A stretch of DNA of 64,000 nt from Gnetum montanum (Eukaryota > Streptophyta > Gnetopsida > Gnetales > Gnetaceae), in NCBI GenBank assembly GCA_015680685.1, contig MNCI01021483.1, positions 210,041 to 274,040 of the forward strand, written 5' to 3'. The stretch's first letter is position 1. Each line of letters begins with the position of its first letter. The position numbers and the translations under genes are program-made. Shown here in pieces: positions 26,471 to 38,051 of the stretch. Under the pieces are notes generated by a model, which was not told the DNA's origin, searched no databases, and saw nothing but the letters and a program-made list of their open reading frames with translations.

Positions 26471-27895
26471 AGCCATAATATTCTTTACTAATGTTAGCAT
26501 GTGCTAGGTTTTAACCTAAAAACTTAAGAGACTAATGATGTTTAATGACTACAAGGTATTTTAGGTCATTAATGTTGGATAGAAACTAAAAATTGACTTG
26601 ATTTAAGATCAATGTCATCTAAGCTTCACACTAGTAATGTAGACACAATAAATACATTGCGATTGGAAACACTTAAAATAAACAACTACAGTTAAATATG
26701 CTATAATAGAGGTTGTAAAATGATAGAATCATGGAAAAAAATGGTTTTATTTTGGATATGATAAAGAAAATAGGACAATGCCCTTCTTCTAGCCCTAGAA
26801 AATTGTAAGCATGGAAAAATTTAGGTGATGGAAATTGGAAATTCCCATGCAAAATAATTTAAATGGTCTTGTTGATCACCTAAGGACTTAACGATCTATT
26901 ACCAAGTTTCAAAAAACAATGTAAATAGAGAAATGGATGAGCAACAGATTCAGTGCTAATTCCATGAATGAACTAGGTGTTAACACAAGAAATAAAATAA
27001 AATATGATAAAAACACTAGAAATTTTTATTAAATCTATAAAATATGAGTTTAAAAGATACAAATCTACAAGCCTTTGTGGCTTTTAAAGTATGGAACTAC
27101 AAGTACTTCACAAATCTCTTTAAAATTACTCTTGGAAGATCTAGTATATGGGTGGATCGAGTGTATTCCACCACCCCCCACATGCATTTGGCTTGTTGGA
27201 TCTGCATCAAACTAAAAGAGTTCAACACATTTCTAGTACTATTGATGGTTGGTGCTAGAAATGGCTCTGTGCTCTTAAATCCTTGGCTACTCCAAGGGTC
27301 TCAAAATTTTGAAGAGTTCAAATATTTAAAGAGTCCCCAAAAGTGATGTTGGTTTCTTCTTACATAGGTTTTGGCTTGTTGTATTCACATTGACTCTAAT
27401 TTGGCAAGTTTCCTAGCATTCTACATAGCATTTTCTTATAATTTACATCAGCCAAAAAATGTATCCTTTCTCAATTTAGGCTAGCAAGCAAATGCAAAAT
27501 TTTTCCATAATTTATGATAGAACTAGTAGCATTTTCATAACATGAGCTCAATTTATGTTGGTCTAGGATAATCCATAGCATTTCTCATGCTTTATGCTAA
27601 GAATTACACTTTACATAATGAGAATGATTTTGGATTTTAATGAAATAGGTTTATAAGATAGATTTTTTGAAGGGAAATCAAGGCATTTTTTTCTCTTGAC
27701 TTTGATTAGAATTACATTTGAAACTTACATAGAAGAGACTTAAGTTTTTTTCTCTGACCACTAGGCTTTCCTATTTATAGTTGAATTTTTGTTTGAAGGT
27801 GTTTCATCAAGTATCATAATAATCATGTTCATTCTATGGTAAGAAATCTATCACTTCATAAATGAAAGTATTTTTGAAAGAAAAAGAAGACTATC
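26471..27895. other. Probable leader/LTR remnant of the relic, no gene
   Basis: AT-rich. A 100-codon ORF at 27,044-27,346 (plus) has no recognised domain. By position this should contain the leader and 5' LTR of the minus-strand gag-protease relic, but I cannot place its ends. The non-autonomous LTR element is inserted immediately to the right. Confidence 0.4.
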
Positions 27896-28501
27896 TATGA
27901 CATCCCATCCCTAGATGTCATGGAAAATGTCAAATATACGATATATTAGACATTATGCATATGAAGAAAACATACCAAATGAAAAATATAAGTAATATTC
28001 AACATTATGTAGAAAGGAAATAATAGAAAAAATGTAGAAAGGAAAATAAAAGAATGCTTTATTGATATGTAAGAGTGTATCTAGATCATTCTCTAACAGT
28101 GTTTCTTGGGGTTTTCTTCCATTAGCATCTATCCCTTAGAGGCAATCTAGCACTATCATCATGGTTAGGCCTATAACCTAGCCAAAAGGATGGGCTAGTC
28201 CCCTTCCTATCCTGCTTCACTCGGCTTACTGTGACTTGCCTATACTAGCTTCACCACCCCCATGACTTGCCTATACTAGCTCTACCATTCCCATGCTAGC
28301 ACAACCTCTAACCCTGGGTTTACATGCCTTAGGTCAAACCCCCAAATGTTTCTTAAGAGACATGTCCATTATTACAACATACCCTTTCAGGTCTTAATCA
28401 CAACTACCCTTTCAAGCCTTGTTAAGATAACAATAACACTTGTTATGAAGAGATATCATCTTCATTAGTTAACTGCATCATTCGGGAATGGGGATGTGAC
28501 A
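27896..28501 (-). repeat. 3' LTR of the non-autonomous element
   Basis: Direct repeat of 32,986-33,591, same length, roughly 93% identical over the first ~215 bases by eye. The outermost dinucleotide is TA instead of TG, a single change. The interior side on the minus strand (AAGCAGGGTAGATTG) is a weak polypurine tract of the kind that precedes 3' LTRs. Confidence 0.88.
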
Positions 28502-28977
28502 ATCTACCCTGCTTAGGTTTCATTAATCCTCAAACGAATCCACATTCTCTATATTTTTTCTAGCTCTAATGCTTTCTTTGACAATCTTGTGATCTAATAA
28601 TTTGATTCCTCCTTTGAACTTAAAGTTGTCTCTTGCTTATTCTACAAATAAGATATATGTGAGAAAGATATATGAAAAATTAAATATTACTTTCTTGATA
28701 CTTACTTAATTTTCCAAGATAACGATAAGAAGTGAATTAAATATCTACCAACTACCAATCACCAGTTCTAACTAGGGTCACATAATGTGCAACTCATATC
28801 TGGTTATCCAAGTGAAGGTAGGGAAAATTATATATTCCCAACTTGCATTTCCTTAGATATTTATTAATCTAATTGAAATATAAATTAAATAATGAATAAA
28901 ATAATAAGATCACCAAATAAAATTAAGAGTGAGATACTTCTTGATCTTGGATCAACCTTATGAACTAATGGAAGTAA

Positions 28978-30102
28978 CTATAATTCTACAATAAGTGGTA
29001 TATGATCAGATGGTCTTATTTGTGATGGCAAGGCTTCATCTTGATTCTTCTCAACTTCTTCTTTAGAAATCAACTCTAGTAACTTGGTAACTTGAAAGAA
29101 TTGGGTATCATACCAAATATAATCCAAATTCTCAATGAAGAATGTTGTTGATCCATCTTCATTAATTATTGTAGAATAATTTGTAAATTGTGGTTCTTAA
29201 TGAGTGTTATCCATCAACATCATCTGTTCTTGAATTCTAGAATCTGATTTATCTACTAAATATTCAAAATAAGAAAAATATGCACTGGCTAGTGGAATTG
29301 CATACTAAATTGATGGAAACATCTTCTTCAAGTTAGGTTCATCTTCCAAATATTCCTTTATAGATCCATATTTTAGAAATTGATAAAGACTACTTCCAAC
29401 TTTGGCATTGAAGTCTCCATAAAGAATAAATGAAACTAAATTGGTACAACTTAGGAATAACTTCTTCTTCAAACTTTCTTCTATTTGCTTAATCAAGTAT
29501 GCTTCTTGACAAATTCTAACATCTGAACATGTTGTTTTGGCAATTAAATGTGTATTAACCATGCATACAGATCTTCCTGATAGATGAACTTTTAGAATCA
29601 CTGATAAGGCTATGTGATTTTTCCAAAATATTGACTATTCTTTCTTTCCCATCTCTTGAAGTTCTAGAATTTCAAAAAACATATTTCTTAAACTTCATTC
29701 AAATCTTTGTACTAATTCAAACTTGTCTTCTTTATAAAATATTTCACAACCATCCATGTTGTAATTCCTACAATATGCTAATTTGTACAGCTCAAAAGAA
29801 GAACTTCCATAAGAACCTTTTTACTTATAAATACCTCTATATCTCATCTTTTCCAAATCTAGTTTAAATTGATATAGAAATTACCATGGTAAGACTTCTT
29901 GTAAGCATAAGACATTAGCATCCAAATATTTTAATTCTACTAAGATACATGCGTATCGATATTCATGCAAATCTAAGGCCCATGATAGAAATAGTGGATA
30001 TTGTTTCTCACTCATTAGAGATCTTGCAAGCACATTGTATGTTGCAACTTTCATTCCTATTATTGGATTTTTCTTTGGATCATTTCTCTTCATGAGTGTC
30101 AT
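28978..30102 (-). pseudogene. CCR4-like deadenylase / EEP-family nuclease pseudogene, intronless
   Basis: The exonuclease-endonuclease-phosphatase fold of plant CCR4-homolog deadenylases (which shorten mRNA poly(A) tails) is recognisable end to end on the minus strand. In order: VATYNVLA, then DANVLCLQEV with the metal-binding Glu, then LEKMRYRGIYK, then DGCEIFYKEDKFELV, then VNTHL, then YGDFNAKVGSSLYQFL with the catalytic Asp and Asn, then LDYIWYDT, and finally PSDHIPLIVEL with the catalytic His and a stop at 28,980. The key catalytic positions survive, but there are several in-frame stops and frame changes. No intron interrupts the match, which fits a reverse-transcribed copy. It lies wholly inside the LTR element and in its transcriptional sense, so element capture of a host mRNA is likely. 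The exact paralogue is not determined. Confidence 0.82.
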
Positions 30103-31086
30103 ACTCCTTGTTGAAACAAGATTTTGTGTTTTTATGTTCTTTTGTTCTGTGTTTTGATCACAAGATGGATTAATATTACCATTTCTTGACAGTTGAAGAT
30201 TGTTCTATTTCTTAAACTAATTCTCCAACTACTACATCAACTATTCATTAATTAATACATCAACTAATAATCAACTATATTAGCTAAATAACTAAATTCT
30301 ATATTTTTATGTTATCTAATTTTAGTAATACATTACCTAATTTTTAATAATATTTAACTATATTATTTTTGATAACCTTTCTACCCCCCTTGAGAACACT
30401 GACTCCCATAGTGTAAGTAATGACATGCCATAGTAATCTTAAGACTATTTGAAAGGGTTATGTACTAAATCTTAAAAATGTTGAATTTATAATATCATTG
30501 AATTATATGGTGCTTGAATGATAAATCTAACCTCACCATTGAGTTTAGAAGGGTGAAAAATGTTAGAAATGACTATTCATACATTGAAAATGGACATCGT
30601 ATGCTTGAGTTATGTGAAAATTAAACTTTTAATGAACTCAAGGCACTATATTGGGCAATGAGTAAAACCTAATTTTTGGGATTCCCTGAGATGGATCTAA
30701 ATTTTCCATTGTGTCCAGAAGGTTGAAAACTATAGGAAACATCCATTGTGTCTAGAAGGTTGAAAACTATAGGAAATGACTCTTGGTTTGCTTAAAAAGG
30801 CTTCCGAAATCAAAAGTTATGTATTCTGGGGGTCTCAGATATTTTGCATGAAAACCAAGACTTTTCAAGAGGTCACCCCTCATATTTCTACTCTAGAGTT
30901 AGCATGCTTAATTTTCAACTTTTTATCTAAGTTGTTGCACCATGTAAAATTTTAATTTTAAAAATTATTTTTATAAGTTCATAATTTAAATCGATAATTT
31001 AATAATAAAAATTTAAATCTACCATTAATTGAAGGGAATTTCAAATTTTTCCGTCAGTTGATGATGGACAATTGAAAATTTTGCCA

Positions 31087-31420
31087 TCATATAATGGAGA
31101 ATTTGCACAAGGATGCTAGAGGTAGTGATGAGCAGCACGAGAGGCAATGATGAGTGGTGTGAATGGTAGTGATAGGTGGCATGAGAGGTAGTGATGGATA
31201 GTGTAGATGGAAGTGATGGGCAGAGTGAAAGGTGGTGATGGATGAAGTGGAAGGCGGTGAGGGTTTGGTAGTAACATTGTTATAGCCAAGTGAGGTGAAC
31301 AACAGTGGAATTTGTATGGATGAGGGCTTGTGCAAGGATGAACATGGCCCATGGGTGGGTCTATGCAGCCTGTACAGGGACTAGCATAGCCCTCATTAAG
31401 GCCTGCGCACCCCACGCTAT
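31087..31420. repeat. Imperfect GTAGTGATGG-type minisatellite and low-complexity tract
   Basis: Short units built on GGTAGTGATG and GGTGGTGATGG recur, giving long but meaningless ORFs rich in His, Ser and Pro on the minus strand. Part of the interior of the non-autonomous LTR element. Confidence 0.6.
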
Positions 31421-31679
31421 GACCAGCAAAGAAGAATCAAGTGCTACACAAGGTTGCATAGGTGATTAGGTTGTAGGCAGAGGTGCAGATGGCGACAGAG
31501 GCGGGAGCGGTGAGTAGTGGCAAAAGCACATGGGCAGTGGTGAGCGGTAGCAAAGGCACATTGGTGATGACAACAAAGATGTGTAGGAAACTACAGCAAA
31601 AGCACATAACACAATTTTCTTTTTCTTTTTTCTATGCCTTTTGGGCCAAGGGAAAACCCTCTAGAGCATAGCTTGCTGG

Positions 31680-31890
31680 TGGCCTAGCCATAGCTGGCCA
31701 TAGGCCTAGCTGCAGCTACCTACGACTGACCATGGATAGCCAAGGCTAGTTGCATGCTTGTCCATGGCCTGGCCGTGGTTTGCCAATGGCTTGGCCATAC
31801 CTAGCCGTAAGCATAGCCAATTTTTTTTATATATAATTATATATTATATATATATATTTAAAAATTCTATATATATATATATATATATAT
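31680..31890. repeat. GGCCTAGCCATAGC-type short repeats followed by an AT microsatellite
   Basis: From about 31,680 to 31,820 a unit with TGGCC, AGCCA and CATGG recurs on both strands (for example ggcctggccgtgg and ggcttggccatac). It is followed by TATATA runs near 31,830-31,890. Non-coding interior of the LTR element. Confidence 0.6.
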
Positions 31891-31927
31891 TTTGGAAAGA
31901 AAAGATATTTATGACTGTGGAGGCCCT

Positions 31928-32143
31928 GGGTTTGAACCCATGACCTCTTAATAATTTTTTTAAATAATAATATATTTTTTATAATAATTATTATTATTAC
32001 TTTTTAATTTTTTTAAATGGATTTTTTTAATGTGTGGAGGGTCAGGGCTTGAACCCATGACCTCCTAGTTACAAATGTTTTTTTTGTTTTTAAATTCTAT
32101 ATATATATTAAAGTAGGGGGTTGGGGTTTGAATCTGTAACCTC
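31928..32143. repeat. Three spaced copies of a GGGTTTGAACCCATGACCTC motif
   Basis: Copies at 31,928-31,947, 32,045-32,064 and about 32,123-32,143 (the last diverged), separated by AT-rich stretches. Each contains a GGTTTGAACCC core that looks like a tRNA B box, but no A box or tRNA fold accompanies it. Confidence 0.6.
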
Positions 32144-32972
32144 GACTTAAGAAGTTATTTTTTAATTTTTATTATTATTTTATTACCTTCATGGTTGATG
32201 TGGTGGTTTGGTAGGGTAAGGGTTCGGTGTGTGTAAATGAAAATTCTAGGTTGATTTCTTACTCTAAAATTTTTATTTTTTTGTTCAAATAATAATTTAA
32301 TAATTTAATATTATTTTAATGCATGTATAACGAGAAAATTTAAACAACAATATCTCTCAAACCGTAAGTTTGATTGAGATGAAATTTATACCATTGGAAT
32401 CATCTCAACGAGTACTATCTATTGGACATAGTTTTAGGGTTCAAAAATAAAGTTGATTTTCGTAGGCATTAAAAGGACCAAACTACCCTATTTTGTTGAA
32501 ATTACATTTATAGGTTGATATATGCTAACTTGGAATCTTCTAGATTACTTAGATAGTAACTTTCAACAAAACAAGATCCATGCAAGTGATGGTTACTAAA
32601 GTTTTGGAAAGAAACTTAAAAATGACCCTAATCGATTAATAATTATAATATTAAGATGTGTAAGAGTTACCTGGACTGATGTATCATTGTCTTACCAACA
32701 TCACTTATACTTCATGTAGCTTGATGAGGTGTGATCAAATCTTCATCTGTTAATGATATCCATGAAAGAAACTTTTGTTGGTTTCTAGGATGTAGATACT
32801 TCATCCATTGTGTATGAAGTCAAGTGGAAAGGTTTCTTATGAATTGCATAAAAAATATATGCTACATCTGGTGATGATCAATGTCTTTCCATATGTTGTG
32901 GCTTCAAGTTTTATCATCACATTCATGTTGTAGTCAACCCATGATTTTAAATGGTCCTTGGGTCATGGTTTT

Positions 32973-32983
32973 CTCTAATACCA
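32973..32983 (-). promoter_or_regulatory. Primer-binding site, initiator-Met tRNA type
   Basis: The minus strand reads TGGTATTAGAG, one mismatch from the TGGTATCAGAG start of the common initiator-Met PBS, two bases inside the 5' LTR end. This gives the element's orientation. Confidence 0.75.
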
Positions 32984-32985
32984 AT

Positions 32986-33591
32986 TGTGACATCCCATCC
33001 TTGGATGTCATGGAAAACGTCAAATATACGATATATTAGACATTATGTATATGAAGAAAACATAACAAATGAAAAATATAAGTAATATTTAGCATTATGT
33101 ATAAAGGAAATAATAGGAAAAATGTAGAAAAGAAAATAAAAGAATGCTTTATTGATATGGAAGAGTGTATCCAGATCGTTCTCTAAGAGTGTTTCTTGGG
33201 GTTTTCTTCCTTTAGCATCTATCCCTTAGAGTCAATCCAGCACTACAACCATTGATAGGCCTATAACCTGGCTAGAAGGGTGGGCCAGTTCCCTTCTTGT
33301 GTTGCTTCACCTATCTTCTTGTGACTTGCCTATACCATCTTTGCCACCCCCATGACTTGCCTATATTCGCTTCTCCATTCCCATGTTGGCACGACCTCTA
33401 AGCCTGGGTATAAATTCCTTAGGTCAAACACCCAAAGGTTTCTCAAGAGACACATCCATTATTACAACATGCCCTTTCGGGTCTTAATCACAACTATCCT
33501 TTTAGGTCTAGTTAAGATAACAATAACACTTGTTATGAAGAGATATCATCTTCATTAGGTAACCACATCATTTGGGAATGGGGATGTGACA
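32986..33591 (-). repeat. 5' LTR of the non-autonomous element
   Basis: 606 bp with TG...CA termini, direct repeat of 27,896-28,501. Both contain the internal blocks TTTCTTGGGGTTTTCTTCC and CATGACTTGCCTATA. Confidence 0.88.
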
Positions 33592-35386
33592 CTCTCAATG
33601 TTAGCAAGGATTCATGCTCATGTGCTACTCTCCTATCATCTTCTAAGTATCAAAACCAAGGGGATAATATTTCTAGAGATGAAATAAAGTAATTTTCTAT
33701 TTCTTTTCCAAATAAAGAAAAATGTAAATGCTTTCCGCACAAAAGTCGTTTCATTCATGCTTGGGAAGTGACCCTTCTTTGAAGTGGGAGGAAGAAAACT
33801 TCATCTTTGAAATTTAGTCATCAAGGTTAACATCTAAGATGCTACACAGAATCTTAATTACCCCCACAAACCATTTGTTAATGTTAAGCAAAAAGGAGAT
33901 TATTAGGTGATAGCCTTGAACTTAGGCATGGATGAAAAGATCTTCACATAATAGCTTCAGTAGTAGAGTATGATTTTTCTATTTATTTGTTTATGTAATT
34001 TAATTTTTATATTTTATATTATTTTATGCATATTTTTTTTGAATCTAATGACATATCCTTTATTAATTTTTTAATTCTTTTGGTTTGATAGGATTTTGTA
34101 TGTATTGTCTTGGACATACAAATCTATCCATTTTGATTTTTTATTTTCTTAGTGAGATTTTTTGTGTCTATTTTTATTATTAAAAAGTAATCATTTTTCA
34201 TATTTTTTTAGAATTTAAATTTATGTGTTCTTGGAAAATTAATTAATATTCTTTATAAATTCTCATTGTGAGAGCTAAATGATGGGTGAATGAGCTTACA
34301 AATGAAATGATGATGCAAGAGTATCAAATGTATCTAATGTGAAACTTTTGTTGATGGAATATTCTTGTAACACAAATTCATCCATCTTCTTCTATTCTAA
34401 CATTATTAGTAAACTTGACATATATTTAGTGAGGAGCTAGATCAGGTATCATAATTGAGAAATTTGTTGCTACTAAAATAATGAGAGGGTGTAGTAAGCC
34501 GATACTTTAAGATGTGAGATCTAGAAACTTGGATGAGTGCTTAGTTGTAGTTTAAAAAAATAGTATACCATTGAGGGATCTCATGATCATTAGGATGGGT
34601 CTTGATTGATGGACTTGAATCATTAGGTCTGTGCATGTATTACTTGATTACAATAGTTAAAGGTTTATGAGGATTCATGATTTCATGAATCTATGCTAGC
34701 CACATTGGATGAGCTACTTGATTTAACAAGTGGAGGTCAAGAACTTGAGGTGGTGACCTAGTGCTTTGAGCATCTCTAGAGGATTGATTTTTCTAAGGTT
34801 TTGACACTCTCCATTTCTAAAAAGGAAAAAATGGAAAAAATATAAAAATATAAAAATTAATTAATAAAATACAATAAAAGATAAAAACAAAAAAATAAGT
34901 ATGATAATATAGAGATATGAGAGATGAATATTTTCTTGTACTCTTGACCTACAATGTTTGGTAGCATTACCATTCCAAGCTAGAAAATTTTTGTGTTGTT
35001 CATCGTTACTAAAATAAAAATTTTTGTCTATGTCCTCTCAAATTAGTAATTTTACTATCTAGGTAGAAAGATAAGTCTAAAATCAACTCAGTAGGATACT
35101 TAGGAAGACCAAGCAAGTGTAACTCTATGATTATGAATTGTTGTGCTACACTAGCTCTAGTAGCTTTAATGACCTATATGTCACTCCCTAAGGAAACTTT
35201 AGTAAAGCTAAATACTACTATTAATAAATTATTAGTCCAAGTATAAATAATTTTTTTGATCATGGTAGAAAATTTCTATGTTTATTTTCCATTCAAAGCA
35301 TAATTTATGGATTTAAATCTTTACCATAGTAAAGGGGATTGAAGCAAGATTTCTAGTAGCATTAAATTTTAAAACCTACCTTGGAT
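33592..35386. other. AT-rich sequence, no gene
   Basis: Flank to the right of the LTR element, beginning with the TSD copy CTCTC. No coding region, RNA gene or clear repeat is recognised. Confidence 0.5.
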
Positions 35387-35395
35387 ATAGGTAGG
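35387..35395. repeat. Left copy of 9-bp flanking direct repeat (ATAGGTAGG)
   Basis: Identical to 38,043-38,051, immediately outside the two LTR-like repeats. Probably the target-site duplication, although LTR retrotransposons normally make 4-6 bp. Confidence 0.65.
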
Positions 35396-36418
35396 TGTCG
35401 ATGCATAAATTTTGGACACATCAACACTAGGAAAAAAAACTCATTTTAGGAGACTATTTCCTAGGGCACCTCTCCTATGGCTATGAAAACCTAGGAATAG
35501 TCTCAACTAGAGAGGGCTATGTGGCCTTTTAAAAATAGTAAAAAAATGATAATTTTAATTGGAGTGAATTTCTTAAATTTAAGGACATCAAAGGTAACCA
35601 AAATAAATTTTCCCTACTTCCCAACTATTGTCACCATTTGCCATTGGTCCATTGCAAATGCTTCCATAGCCAACACTACTTGTAGCTACTATAGGAGATA
35701 GACAGAGAGAGAAGAGGTTGGATGAAGGGGCCCATTGATGTATCTCTAATGCATAGACATAATGTGTTTGATCGCTAGCATGAGACAAAATTTTTTTTCC
35801 CTATTTGGAGAACCCTGCCACGGATGCACCACTCACAAAAAATAGAATGAAATTGTAGAACCCACACTTGCAATTGCTACTGTGTCCTAATACAACACTA
35901 TAACATATATATATATATAGGGAGAGAGAGAGAGAACAAGCTACCAGATCCCACTATCATGTGTCAGTAGATATATTGCTATCTCTAGTCCTATGTTTGC
36001 CACCATTATGGGTTTGTTGCGAAAAGGAAGAAGAAAACCACCACCCATTAGTTTCTCAACCCTTGGAGACCCCCCTAACCATATGTGTGTGCCTCAATAA
36101 AGAGAGACATAGTTGTTTGGGAAGGGAGGCTAATTTGTGAAGGAGGCCCTCACATCCCCGTTCTGATGCCATCTTCATTCTCTATTTGATAACTAGTTGC
36201 TAGTGACGTTTCACCTCCTCGCACATCGCTCCACCTCCCTACATGTCAATTCACCTTCCAACATGTTGGTCCACTTCCGTGCATGTTAGTTCACCTTCCC
36301 GCATGTTAGTTCATGTTCTTGCAAGTCAACATTCCTTGGTGAAATGGTATATGATTTTACAAAACAATTTTGTTGATCATGGCCCTATGTAATACCATGG
36401 GCAAGGTTGGCCACAACA
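35396..36418 (-). repeat. LTR of the TRIM-like element (3' LTR)
   Basis: Direct repeat of 36,826-38,042. Includes TATATA and GAGAGA microsatellites near 35,908-35,935 and a run of related short sentences built on CACCT(C/T)C..ACATG near 36,215-36,320. Confidence 0.8.
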
Positions 36419-36803
36419 CTTAGCCCTCAAACATCAAATTGCATGCAAGTGCAAAGAGCAACAAAAATCATGAAATCTTAAAAAGGAAATAATAAACTAA
36501 GAAAAATTTTAGAAAAATAAATTTAACATTGAATAATAAACCACCTCACCCAAGTTAATACTTAGGTAAGAACCGCCAAAATCAAAAATTTAAAAATGGA
36601 ACTCGAAAATGAGGGTTATATATAAAAGGTTTTGGTAACAATAATTTCAGAAAATAGGAAGCATAAAAAAAGGTAGAAAATAAAGGCTCTAATGACAAAG
36701 GTTTTTCTTAAAAAATTCAATAGGTTCCATAATAGCTTCAGAAAATGAAATAGCCATAAGAAAATGGCAAGAACAGCTGATAAACAACAGGTAGGAGAAA
36801 GGC

Positions 36804-36823
36804 CCTCCTCATAGTGCAAAAAA
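36804..36823 (-). promoter_or_regulatory. Primer-binding-site-like sequence
   Basis: The minus strand reads CTTTTTTGCACTATGAGGAG across this position, leading on to GGCC. Against the family sequence TTGGCACTAGAAGGAGGGCC it matches about 17 of 20, directly next to the LTR at 36,826. Confidence 0.55.
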
Positions 36824-36825
36824 GG

Positions 36826-38042
36826 TGTTGATGCATTAATTTTGGACTCATCAACAGTAGGAAAGAAAAACTCATTTTAGGAGACTATTGCCTAGGGTGC
36901 CTCTTGTATGGGTACAAAAACTCTAGAATAGTCTTAGCTGGAGAGGGCTATGTGACCTTTTAAAAATAATAAAAAATATGAAAATTTTAATTGGAATAAG
37001 TGTCTTGAATTTAAGAACACATAAGGTAACCAAAATAAATTTTCTCTACTTTGTGGTTATTGTTGTTGTTCACTACTAGTTCATTGTGGATGCTATTGTA
37101 GCCAACACTACTTATAGTTGTCGAAGGAGGGAGGGAGAGAGAAGAGGTTAGATGAAAGGGCCCATTGATGTGTCTATGACATATAGATAGAACATCCCTT
37201 GTCATTAGCATGAGAGAGAAAAAGTTTCCCCTTTTTGGAGATCCTTGTCGTGGATGCACTACCCAGCAAAAATAGAATAGAACTGTAGAACCCACACTTG
37301 CAACTGCTACTGTCTATTGATACAACACCACAGTAGAGAGAGAGAGAGATAGAGATAGAGAGAGAGAATGAGCCACTAGATCCCATTGTCACATGTTAGT
37401 AGATGTGTTGTTATCTCCAGTCCTACATCTACCACTGTCATGGGTCTACCACAAAAGGGGAAAAGAAAACTGCTACCTCTTGGTTTGCTACTAAGATTAT
37501 TAACTGTCATCCATGCAACTCTACCATTTCTCACTATTGCTGATCCATTATCAAGAATAAAGAAATAGGACTGTAGAACCTACTTGTTGTGCCCATCCTC
37601 TATCGGCATCAGCTACACCATTGTCACCCCAAGAAAAATAGGAGAAGAGAGAGAGAGAAAACTACCATCCATTAGTTTCTTAGCCCCTAGAGACCCCCCT
37701 ACCCATTTGCATGTGCCTTAATGGAGATATACATAGTTGTTCAAAAATGGAGTCTAATTTGTTAAGGAGGCCCTTACTTTCCCCTTCTGACGTCATCTTC
37801 GTTTTCTACTTTATAGCCACCTGCTAGTGGTGTTTCACCTCCCTACACATCAGTCCACCTCCTTGCATGTCGGTTCACTTCCTTGCACATTACTCCACCT
37901 CCCTACATGTTGGTTCACCTTCTCACACATTGGTTCACCTTCCTGCATACCAACATTACTTTGTGAAATGGTATATTATTTTATAGGATGGTTTTGTTGA
38001 TCATGGACCCATGCAATAGCATGGGTGAGGTTGGCCACAACA
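36826..38042 (-). repeat. LTR of the TRIM-like element (5' LTR, with internal insertion)
   Basis: Direct repeat of 35,396-36,418 but about 190 bp longer. The extra DNA near 37,470-37,650 partly repeats the preceding GGACTGTAGAACC region, so it looks like an internal duplication. Contains a GAGAGA microsatellite at about 37,336-37,368. Confidence 0.8.
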
Positions 38043-38051
38043 ATAGGTAGG
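38043..38051. repeat. Right copy of 9-bp flanking direct repeat (ATAGGTAGG)
   Basis: Exact copy of 35,387-35,395, immediately after the ACAACA terminus of the right LTR. Confidence 0.65.

Larger units (their letters stand above)
27896..33591 (-). mobile_element. Non-autonomous LTR element (LARD-like) carrying a CCR4-like sequence
   Basis: Two direct repeats of 606 bp (27,896-28,501 and 32,986-33,591) bound the element, with termini TGTGACATCC ... GGATGTGACA. The flanking pentamers CTATC (27,891-27,895) and CTCTC (33,592-33,596) are a target-site duplication with one mismatch. A PBS matching the initiator-Met type (minus strand TGGTATTAGAG) next to the right-hand repeat sets the orientation as minus. 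The 4.5-kb interior contains no gag, protease, reverse transcriptase or integrase. It holds a CCR4-like sequence in the sense of the element, plus low-complexity DNA. It would have needed proteins from another element to move. Confidence 0.85.
35396..38042 (-). mobile_element. TRIM-like LTR element with ~400-bp interior
   Basis: Direct repeats 35,396-36,418 (1,023 bp) and 36,826-38,042 (1,217 bp) share TGT(C/T)GATGCAT(A/T)AATTTTGG at the left and GGTTGGCCACAACA at the right. They are separated by only 407 bp without coding capacity. Minus-strand orientation is suggested by the PBS-like sequence beside 36,826 (TTTGCACTATGAGGAGGGCC) and by a purine-rich TTTGAGGGCTAAG beside 36,419. The 9-bp sequence ATAGGTAGG occurs exactly at both outer flanks (35,387-35,395 and 38,043-38,051). 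Too small to encode proteins, so it depends on other elements. The shared PBS type suggests a Tat-like helper. Confidence 0.78.

Noticed and set aside
27232-27256. Plus-strand string TTGGTGCTAGAAATGGC resembling the family PBS
   Set aside because: Orientation is opposite to the gag-protease relic beside it, the second half does not match, and no LTR end is adjacent.
31087-31415. Overlapping His/Pro/Ser-rich ORFs of 82-99 codons
   Set aside because: They arise from a minisatellite that stays open in more than one frame.
31928-31947. tRNA gene suggested by the B-box-like GGTTTGAACCC
   Set aside because: No A box, no acceptor-stem pairing and no anticodon arm at the right spacing.
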